A stretch of 64,000 bases of DNA from Bombyx mori (Eukaryota > Arthropoda > Insecta > Lepidoptera > Bombycidae): positions 3,990,501-4,054,500 of the forward strand of contig NC_085132.1 of assembly GCF_030269925.1 (NCBI RefSeq), read 5' to 3'. Shown here in pieces: positions 55,714 through 64,000 of this stretch. Both the position numbers and the translations under genes were made by a program. How positions within the stretch are numbered: the first letter of the stretch is position 1; every line of letters begins with the position of its first letter. Under the pieces are notes generated by a model. That model saw nothing but the letters and a program-made list of their open reading frames with translations, made no database searches and was not told the DNA's origin.

Positions 55714-56454
55714 TTCGACTTGCAACCTATCTCATAGACACAACCCACTGAGTTGCTTACCGGATTTTCTCAGTGAATCGCGATTCCGATTCGGTGGTAG
55801 GTTAAGCAAAAGACAGATCTTGCTAGGGATAGTGTTGGCAAGTTCTCTCAGTTTGAACCCCTGTGAGATTGCTTACATGTCAGAGTTCATGTCAACGGGC
55901 TCCGTTAACGTCAACGTCAGGTGGGCTGTGAGCTCACCCGCACATCTAAGCAATAAAACAAAAACAAAAAACAGGATGAATAAGATATTATCACAGAAAA
56001 TGCCATCCATAAATAACAAATACACTTAAAATGAGGACAGGGAGTGCTTTGAGCAATTAATAAAGATAATCCCTTTATTATCTTTTAAGTTTCACAGACT
56101 CCTATCGGAGCAAAATTTATTAATAGTGCTTTCCCAGAAATCTTTACACAATGTTCAACTTTGTAATGAACACGCACCATGGTGTTTTTTTCTGAGCACT
56201 GGTGTCCTTCCTCAAACAAGATTCAAATAGTTTTTATTAATTCTCAACAGCTTGACCGTGTCCCTGTCATTTTAAAGAATTCTGTTTAGGGGAACCTATG
56301 AGATATGTAATGTTAAATACAAAGAAACCCAATGGCAATTACCACCCTGAAACAGCATTCAGTGAGTTTAAATTAATTTAATAATTTCTTTAAAAACAGA
56401 CAGAAATTATTGGTATCAGGAAGTTTAATATATCATATTACATTGAAAAAAATT

Positions 56455-57522
56455 TCAATCAAAATTCTGTTCAGCATTGTCATGCACAGCCATCAAATAA
56501 GATGGCATTCGTCCGTGAAGCATTTTCTCTCTTTTATGAACACGTCTTTGGTGTTTCATCATAGCGTTTCGGTAACCAAAAGCCTTCCCACAAATGTTGC
56601 ATACATGATTTTTTATACCCACATGATCAGCTTGATAATGTCTCTGTAACAATAATTTTGAGTGGAAAGCTCTCTTGCACCCGTCACATTTAAATTGTGG
56701 TATTTTATGCTTAAACATGTGAGTATTTAAGTTACTTTTAAACAAAAAACGAGCAGGACATTCAGTACACATAAATTGGTATTCTCCAGTATGTGTTCTT
56801 AAATGTGTTTTGAGTAATTCTGGATATCGACCCCTATAAGGACAAAATTGACATTTATATGAGAAGTCATTTGTGTGTCTACGATTGTGATTGTGATATG
56901 CACATCGTAATCGGAATGATTTTCCACATTTATCACAAACATACTTTTTATGATCAGGATCATGCATAGTCATGTGGTCTCTGTAATATGATTTCGTGAC
57001 TACTTTACTACATACTTTGCATGTTATTTTTTGTGAAAACTTCATTCCTGTTTTCTTTGGGGGGTTTTCTTCACAAGCGGGGGCTTGTTCGTGGGACCAT
57101 TGTTCAGCATCATTATTGTGATTGTCATTAGCATCATTAAAAATATTTAATTCTTGTGTTTCAAATATCTCTTCTTTGACTGGTAGTTTTAATATTTCTA
57201 ATGACTGTTTTGCGACGTTTCTAAATTCGATTACTATCATTAAAAATTTATAGCACATTTCGCACAAATATTTGGGCCATGCCTTTTCTTCATCTATATT
57301 TATATCGCCTAAAACTTGTAGGGTCTCCAACAGTTGTTTAGTGTTATCGTTGTCTGTGATTAGTACACAGCCCGAATTTAAGCAAATTCTGCATTTCGAA
57401 GCGAGATTGTCTTTTGTTGTACTAAAGTTCCGTTGGATTTTACGATAGTAATCGATAAAATCTACATCCATTCGGTTGGATTGACGATGAGCCATTTTCA
57501 TTTGATAAAATAATGCCAACAT
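56455..57522 (-). CDS. ZAD-domain C2H2 zinc-finger protein, intronless
   Basis: 355 aa. About 40 residues precede the ZAD (pairs CRIC and CEMC, with QLLETLQVLGDINIDEEKAW between). The linker is acidic/Asn-rich (DNHNNDAEQW). Six fingers begin CKVC, CDKC, CQFC, CTEC, CDGC and CNIC. Finger 1 (CSKVVTKSYYRDH) has the same irregular form as in 34719-35780, and finger 3 has the same CPYRGR core. The C-terminus HGRMPSYLMAVHDN is shared. A likely recent paralogue of 34719-35780. The start could also be the Met at residue 8 (MKMAHRQ) or the Met at 10. Confidence 0.93.
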   Translation of the reverse strand: MLALFYQMKMAHRQSNRMDVDFIDYYRKIQRNFSTTKDNLASKCRICLNSGCVLITDNDNTKQLLETLQVLGDINIDEEKAWPKYLCEMCYKFLMIVIEFRNVAKQSLEILKLPVKEEIFETQELNIFNDANDNHNNDAEQWSHEQAPACEENPPKKTGMKFSQKITCKVCSKVVTKSYYRDHMTMHDPDHKKYVCDKCGKSFRLRCAYHNHNRRHTNDFSYKCQFCPYRGRYPELLKTHLRTHTGEYQFMCTECPARFLFKSNLNTHMFKHKIPQFKCDGCKRAFHSKLLLQRHYQADHVGIKNHVCNICGKAFGYRNAMMKHQRRVHKREKMLHGRMPSYLMAVHDNAEQNFD

Positions 57523-57678
57523 TTTTAAAAACTGAAATTACAGTACAATGCAAATTTCACTTTAAAATGACGAACCTACTTTATTACTTATTTTATTATT
57601 TGTTACTTATTATTTACTTATTTCGATTCTTTGATGATAATTGCGAATATTAAACATACATTTCAGAATCTGTAAAGA

Positions 57679-58185
57679 GTAGTAGTAGTTTTATTTTGCC
57701 AAATGGAAAGGCAAAGATATCATAGCATACAGCCTAATCTTTTATATGTATATTTTTATGAAATATGACAATTTAATATGAAACATGGCACGGCATGAAA
57801 TGAAATGAATTGAAATGAGATAAGATGATGTGATATGGGATATTTTTATGAAAAATGGTAATATGCAGTGAAATGAAATGAAGAATTTGGGACATTAATC
57901 AACTGGGATGAAATTAAATGTAATGAGATAAGATGATATGGGATGAAATATAATCTCAGTAAAATGGTGGTCATTTACTGAGACTTTTTCAGTGGACTTT
58001 TTGGAAGATGCCGAGAAGTTACGTTTAGTGGCTTTGCTTCATTTTCCCACATTTGTGCACTTTCACAGATATTAAATAGTTAATAAACCACCGTTATTAC
58101 ACATTTGAACCTGAAGAAACACTAACTAGACAAATTAAAACAAATCACACAACTTCACTCCTCGCGCTCCCGCCAAAAAGTCCTC
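57679..58185 (-). repeat. GGCGGGAA/CATTT interspersed repeat, longest reversed copy
   Basis: AGTAGTAGTTTTATTTTGCC, GGAAAGGCAAAGATATCATA, two ATGAAATG-rich runs each preceded by TATTTTTATGAAAAATG-like text (an internal duplication), GCCGAGAAGTTACGTTTAG, and an end reading CTCGCGCTCCCGCCAAAAAG. It starts about 160 bp upstream of the ZAD gene at 57522. Confidence 0.65.
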
Positions 58186-58980
58186 AAATTTCAACTTCAA
58201 CAAACAAAGCATAGATTATACCCTTAATAATCATATTATTGAATGGTAATTTGAGATTGATTTTTCAAATACCTACTTAATTTAACTGAAATCGATTTCA
58301 GGTAGTCTGGAAATCGATTTTAGACAGTAAAAATTTATGATTCGATCTGGTTTTTTTTCGTCTAGAACGCATTATTATAAATTTATAAACAATTAATATC
58401 GACAAATGAATTGTAAAAAAAAATGTGAGCAGTCACGGGACGCCTGGCAGATGTGAAACATCGACATTATTTTGTAAAAGTAATATGCAGAAAAGATAAG
58501 ATTGTGATAGTAACTAAATATGTCATAATGATAAAAGAAAATATTACGAAAAAATAATTTGTTTTGAAGTAAAACACAGGTTATGTGTACTGTAGTAAAC
58601 AACACTATACACTACGGAGTATACACTATAGGTATCCGAGCTCAGTGAAGCGAGAAAGATGGCATAACGCCGGATCGAGTGGGAGAGAATCGCACAGTCG
58701 ATTGCACATGGCGACGCGTCGCCACACCGTACACACTACTGCATATAGACTGTATATATATACCATCATGTAGCGTGGTGACGCGTCGCCACGGCATGCG
58801 TCGCCACGCCAGAAATCGGTTTTACGTGCGGCTATAGATGTTTCACATCCAAAAAATTAGGTGAATTGAATTCAATCAAACACAAAAATTATTACATAAA
58901 TACATATTATATAATTAAAATAAGAAATAAATAAATTACAACCTCGATATTATATTTAACCTATCACGACAGATAAAGTA
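58186..58980. other. Intergenic stretch with a cluster of GC palindromes
   Basis: Mostly AT-rich. It holds a compact 120-bp island at 58690-58800 with the 16-bp perfect palindrome TGGCGACGCGTCGCCA (58708-58723) and two further CGTCGCCAC copies. Beside it are TATACACTA/TATATATA-rich runs (GTATACACTATAGG upstream). No element boundary is clear. Confidence 0.45.
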
Positions 58981-59300
58981 AAGGTCCTTGTTGTAACAGT
59001 ACAACGGCTGTCCCACTCCTCAAACCGAAACGCATTATAGTTCACGACAGAAATAAGCAGGGTGGTGGTACTGCGCGGACTCACAAAATGTCCTACCACC
59101 AGTAACTACGCAAATTATATTTTTGCGGGCTTAATTTTCATTATACGATGTTATTCCTTTACGTGGAAGTCAGTTGTGAACGTTTATTAACTACGTCTTT
59201 CATTAGAAAAATTGGTACCGCCTGGGGATTCGAACACCGTTGCGTTGCCTCGTTTGATACAAATAAACCGGACGTCTCATCCTTTAAGCTACGACGACAT
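58981..59300 (-). mobile_element. Bm1 SINE with tRNA-like head, worn
   Basis: AGTACAACGGCTGTCCCACT, then the body, ACTACGCAAATTATATTTTT, and the head (GGGGATTCGAACACCG; CATCCTTTAAGCTACGACGA). It lacks the A-tail end. Several small deletions are present. Confidence 0.8.
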
Positions 59301-60258
59301 CTATACTGGTATTGATGTTTTTGAAATTTGTATCGATTAAATCCTGATTAATCAAGTGTTGTGTGACGTAAATTATTAACTCGTATTTATCACGTAAATC
59401 AAAACTTGACTTACTTCAAAAAGATTTCTAAGAAATGTTTTCGATCTCGATCTTAATGTAAATCGGCATCCCTATCAGAATATCGGTTATTATTTTTAGT
59501 TAACATATTTATTAGAGTCAAATTAATATATTAAGATAAACCAATGAGTACTAATAAATAACACGGTTATTAGACTATTATATTTCTGTATACTCTGTAA
59601 TCCTTATATAGTCTGTGAAACTAAAAAATACATTCACACAATCACACAATGAACATAGATAATAAACTTACTACAATGAAATGAATGATATAAATCACAA
59701 GTGTTAAGGAAACATTGAGACGCGCGCGTGTTGGACGTGCTTAACCCTTTAAAAATAAAAGTGTAGTTATTAATAGTAAAAAGTTTGTGTATAGTGAAAA
59801 CTTAATAGATTTCTTGAAAAGTTTATTTAGGACACAGTAAAATTAGGACGGTAAGTGATAAGTAAATGGTAACCACGCGTTGAACGAAGCACGTTTCCGA
59901 AAATATATATAGTTAGTTTTCAATTCATAATCCTTTGTAATAAAAGCTTAACATACGATTCTTAAAAAGCTTACTCTTAGCTCTTTTGGACAATAATCAT
60001 ATTACTTACATAGTTATAATGTATAGTGTGCAAAAACCAATTTTTAACATTACAAATAGGTACCTACCTAATATTTGCAGTTAAAATGGTTTTTATTAAA
60101 ACTATTTAATACAGTATGAATGTATGAAGTCCAGGAATGGAAATATCATTTCAATATTTTTCCATACAAAATGGAATCAATCCAATATTTAAACAAAGGT
60201 AAAAAAATAATTCTTGCCTAAATATTTTCATTATTTAACAATTACTATAAACTGACAT

Positions 60259-60388
60259 TTAGAACTAATATCTCAAGGTGGGTGGTGGCATTTACGTTGT
60301 AGATGTCTATGGGCTCCAGTAACCACTTAACACCAGGTAGGCTGTGAGCTCGTCCACCCATCTAAGCAATAAATAAAAAAAAAAAAAT
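60259..60388 (+). mobile_element. Bm1 SINE, 3' end
   Basis: AGAACTAATATCTCAAGGTG through CACCCATCTAAGCAATAAAT and an A-run. Confidence 0.85.
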
Positions 60389-61654
60389 GTTCATGTTGTA
60401 ATTAACTTTTAAAATTAAAGTAGAGATCAAGATATCTGACAAAAAGACGTATCACACAGAAACCTTATACATACATGTCTCTGAATTTTATAGTTGGATC
60501 ATCCTGTCTCTAGTTCGGTCTAGAGACTAAAGACTAGTACGGCTTGCCAAAAACTAACAAGCCATGATCCATATTTACTAAATATAGTACTTAATTATTT
60601 TTGATGTGTGATGATAAAAGATAATTAATATAAAAAAATTCAAGATGTGACTGGAATTCATTGAATTCATTTGAATAAGGAATTGTCACAGTGCTTTGGA
60701 AACACTAATGAGAGGAGTGCATTGCCTTGGTGGTATGGGTCAAGTCAAATGATAGTATCTGAAAGTATACCCAATAGCAGTAATTTCTCATATAAGGCTA
60801 GACCACAACATTGTAAAGCATGAATCTCTGTTTCGATTCACATCAGGACAGTGTTCTGCTTTGCTTTGTTGAGTACTCCCATTTTTCCGGAATCAAATTT
60901 GCATTTAGCTTACGGCTCAGGTTGTGAAAATATGAATTCAGACCGATTCAGTATATAAGAGAAATTGTTAGTCAGTTTTTCCCTCAGACTCATACCAAGG
61001 TGATGGCTGCTCACCTGGAATAAAATAGGAAAGTCATAGAATGCAAGAGGCCAATATAGTTTGGCCAATAGTCCTATTAAAGTGAGAGCCCACAAATACA
61101 GAGCTTCTTTGGTTTGAACTGTTTACGATTCAAAAAAGCGATACGTAAGCGCTTCCGCGGATATAAATTCCAATTCATTCATATTCCATTGTGAATGTAT
61201 ATCGGCATACTTGAATTTGGGGCGGGGTGGCAAAATAAATTTGCGGAATTAGGGCGTGATGTAAATTCGCATTGGTTGGTATCATCGTCCTGATAATTTG
61301 TGCCGCCTTGTAGGGGTGACAGTCGATATGCAACTGAATTTAAAATTCGACCTTACGTCTCGAGTTATGCGGTGGTATTCATGCTTCATGCTGTAGACTG
61401 AACATCAAATTCTGTAAAATGTCATTTTACTCCTTAAATTCGACCCGCCTTATCGGCCGATCTTTGATTTGGTCGTTGCCTATCAGCTCCACAGAATCAA
61501 CTCGCTAGGGAATACGTAAAACAAGATTTTTGTATTCTAATATTTTTTTCACCTAAATACGTCCCGCCATTTTTGGCTTTACGAGGGCATCGAACTTTGG
61601 TGGGTTGAGTGGCTCACCTGATGCCTTCTGTCTAATCATGGAAATATATTATAC

Positions 61655-62071
61655 TAGCTTTTGGCCGCGACTTCCGCGTGGAATAGTTCACACAAATAAT
61701 GCTTTATTTTAGAACAAATTCGGTTAGAATAAAAAACGTTATAGTGAGCCAACCTTAACATATAGACATATGGTGTCGCGGACTTTTTTTTTAGATCTTT
61801 TAAAGGGAAATAATTCTGTCATACATTTTTTTAGCGAAACTTTAACCGTTTCTGCAGCGCACGCAGCGGAAGCTCTCAAAAGGGAAAAAAAACCCCGATT
61901 TTGAAACATTCCTTATTAGTGCTCTGCTTGTATTGGTCATAGCGTGATGTTATATAGCCTTCCTCAATAAATGGGCTATCTAATACTGAAATAATTTTTC
62001 AAATCGGACCAGTAGTTCCTGGGATTAGCGCGTTCAAACAAACTCTTCAGCTTTATAATATTAGTATAGAT
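61655..62071 (+). mobile_element. RTE-like or non-autonomous element fragment
   Basis: Opens with CTAGCTTTTGGCCGCGACTT, then CCGCGTGGAATAGTTCACAC, and closes with TTTTTCAAATCGGACCAGTA, GATTAGCGCGTTCAAACAAA and TTATAATATTAGTATAGAT. It is the most complete of three copies of this tail in the window. Confidence 0.55.
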
Positions 62072-62664
62072 TTAATCCACAAATACTAAACAATGCATTT
62101 TACATAATATCATTAATATATGATTCCGAATTTTGGTGGTTCAACTATAGTATAGTATTTATGTTGAATGTTACAAATATGCGACTGAGCAGTGCATTCC
62201 ACAAGATCCGAGCGTAACATCGCTCCATATTCCGTGCTATTATCTTGAAATATAAACAACAATGAGATAAAGTGGAAATCAAACTGGTAAAATATAATTT
62301 AGTTACTTACCTACATAACAATGCTATCTTGTTACCAACGATAAACAGTAGTACAAGATAAAGGGATGGCGGATTATGTGCATAGATAAATATTTTGTGT
62401 AATTTATAAGCTTGTAATGTTATGTAAAACAATATAGACAGGTTTTTTTATACAATCTAAATTTGAAATTTCTTCGCTCTTTTAGGGTGATGCTTCTGCG
62501 TCGTAACTATGTATCAGTGCTAATTCTTAACAAAACAATCCGAGGCATTGCTCACACGTGAACTTTATTTTTATATCAATCATATATCATGTGTTATTGT
62601 AATAAACTAGCTATCTGACCACAGATTCGCTCTGCGTTGACTACGCTTTTTCTTAAGATTGGGC

Positions 62665-63030
62665 CAGCACTAGCCATGTAACTCCGAATGGTAAATAGTC
62701 GACGGCGCCCAAAACATGTTATTACGGATCCTGCCGATCCATTAACGATGCTTTTAGGTACCTCAAGCATCGGACACCGTCCTCGTCGAACCCGTCACTT
62801 GCAACGAAGGGCTCGACGAGCGAATTAACCCATAGACACAGCCCACTGAGTTTCTCGCCGGATCTTCTCAGTGGGTCGTGTGTCCGATCCGGTGGTAGAT
62901 TCTGCGAAGCACTGCTCTTGCTAGGCCCATTGTTAGCAACACTCCGGCTTGAGCCCCGTGAGCTCACCTACATGTTACGGCGAAGCTGAAATAGCCTCTC
63001 AAGGCTATCAGCATAGGTAGGGAAAAAAGC
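62665..63030 (+). mobile_element. 5'-truncated jockey-like element
   Basis: The RT C-terminus remnant starts CCATGTAACTCCGAATGGTA, followed by CGTCGAACCCGTCACTTGCA, TTTCTCGCCGGATCTTCTCA, CTCTCAAGGCTATCAGCATA and a short A-run. It parallels 16040-16420 closely. Confidence 0.72.
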
Positions 63031-63447
63031 AATGTAAGACTACGAAAGCAGTTTTCGGACACAATTATCGTTGTGGTCACAGATTATTTAAATTTAAACA
63101 CTGATCTTCCTCATTTATTGCTCGTTTTACGACCGAAAACCGTATCAAAATCGGTAGCGTGAATAGTAGAAGTAAGTGGAGAATCAGACGTAGAGAGACG
63201 TCAAATAAAATTCACAAAAATAATTTAAAAACAAAAAGTCTAAATTCAAGTATAATTGAATGCTAATCACTGAAACGTTTCGAAATAAATCGACATAACA
63301 TATCGTCGTCTGCCCCGAAGACCTATTTCCAAAAATACAATTCAAATGACCACTGTTATAAGTCTAACTTTTGTTGCCAGAACTCCGAAGCCGGTGCCTT
63401 GCACAGATGTCCGTATCACATTTATGATATAGGCCAACGTCGGAAAC

Positions 63448-63541
63448 ATGGAGATGAGCCATCAAGGTGGGGCGGAGGCCGAGAGCCTCCTAAGACATGA
63501 CCAGAGGAGCGCCATCGTCATGCCCGGCCAGCGGACTGGAC
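63448..63541 (+). CDS. Probable first coding exon of a gene leaving the window
   Basis: ATG at 63448, with an in-frame TAG 18 bp upstream, opens 31 codons (MEMSHQGGAEAESLLRHDQR, then SAIVMPGQRTG) and ends at a strong GTGAGT donor (63542), phase 1. Local GC and codon use rise sharply compared with the surroundings. No further exon is found before 64000. The family cannot be told from this length. Confidence 0.5.
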
Positions 63542-64000
63542 GTGAGTATAAAGAACTTTAAAAAATTACTTACGTTTAATTTCTTTTTGTTTTTTTCATT
63601 TTTCTTTCCGTATTTTGCGAGTTAAAAGAAAAACTCAAGTTTTAATGTATATGTTACGGTTAATGTGATAAATCAAAAATTATAATTAACAATTATTTGC
63701 TAACTGTTGCTAATTGTTGCTAATTGTTGCTAATTGTTAAATACTCTATTATATGATAAATTTTACAAATGGACAACCATTCTTGTTTGTTTCCACACAC
63801 TAATCTGTGAACCTTCGGGTAAAGAAATAAACTATATTTTTGTTCAACATTTTTTATACACATATTATATTATTATAATATGATTTTTGATCATCCTTCT
63901 TTGATCCCAGGTGATATTGAAGGTTTTTTCCGAACATAAATTACCGAAGCTAAGGCGGGAGTTTCTAATATAAATTATTCGGCTCTGATTAATCGATTTA
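63542..64000. other. Intron-like AT-rich end of window
   Basis: Follows the GTGAGT donor. It contains about four head-to-tail copies of the 10-mer TTGCTAATTG (63698-63738). No acceptor with coding sequence behind it is evident. Confidence 0.4.

Larger units (their letters stand above)
54424..55970 (+). mobile_element. Jockey-like element, rearranged and with nested insertions
   Basis: Starts with RT sequence (GACACTACAAAACTTACATA; CAGTCATGACTTTATGCAAG) cut at 54475 by a SINE. RT text resumes at about 54770 (CACGCGGCCCGCATAAG) through LIVVASTYIPPMRRGDAK. It is cut again at 55126 by a GC-rich insert and resumes with the 3' UTR (CTCAGTGAATCGCGATTCCG) until about 55900. A Bm1 tail (GTGGGCTGTGAGCTCACC, then ATCTAAGCAATAAAAC) closes it. 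Confidence 0.65.
59301..63447. other. AT-rich intergenic region
   Basis: Only mobile-element remnants are supported (60259-60388, 61655-62071, 62665-63030). No ORF longer than about 60 codons carries motifs. A 5' UTR or promoter for the gene starting at 63448 may lie here; acceptor-like sites TTTTGTTGCCAG at 63375 and TTTATGATATAG at 63432 suggest an upstream noncoding exon. Confidence 0.4.

Overview
The window looks like a lepidopteran nuclear genome, very probably a silkworm (Bombyx). The genes have introns, the background is AT-rich, and about 20 copies or pieces of the Bm1 SINE are present. Bm1 is recognised from a tRNA-like head with a B-box, a GC-richer body and a tail that reads ATCTAAGCAATAAAAA. 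Many other transposon families are present. There is no sign of bacterial or viral organisation.

Layout. (1) 1021-8355, minus strand: a 12-exon ZAD/C2H2 zinc-finger gene with two AT-hook-like basic patches. (2) 8356-8859: a 504-bp head-to-head promoter region. (3) 8860-29382, plus strand: an 18-exon gene for the SAC2/INPP5F phosphoinositide phosphatase, with every exon junction resolved (1141 aa). Its introns are full of SINEs, MITEs, a solo LTR and tails of non-LTR elements. (4) 34719-57522: four intronless ZAD/C2H2 zinc-finger genes, all on the minus strand. They look like an old tandem family, now spread apart by a hAT element, an I/jockey-type non-LTR retrotransposon and other insertions. 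A two-exon ciliary transition-zone protein gene of the TMEM216 type lies among them on the plus strand (48318-48936). (5) 51305-55970: a graveyard of nested mobile elements. (6) 58.2-64 kb: mostly repeats and AT-rich intergenic DNA, ending with what looks like the first coding exon of another plus-strand gene (63448-63541).

The most interesting signal is inside the INPP5F-like gene. The 3' splice site and first 54 nt of exon 13, together with an upstream piece of a Bm1 SINE head, are repeated in tandem three times. The unit is 192 bp, exactly 64 codons, and stays open in the exon's frame. Three competing acceptors would therefore add 0, 64 or 128 residues to the hSac2 region. Other points of note are a solo LTR ending 24 bp before a splice acceptor, an inverted Bm1 pair around exon 5 of the first zinc-finger gene, a palindrome with the signature of replication template switching, and several DNA transposons whose ends and target-site duplications can be read directly.

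Family assignments come from motifs read by eye. No database search or RNA evidence was available.
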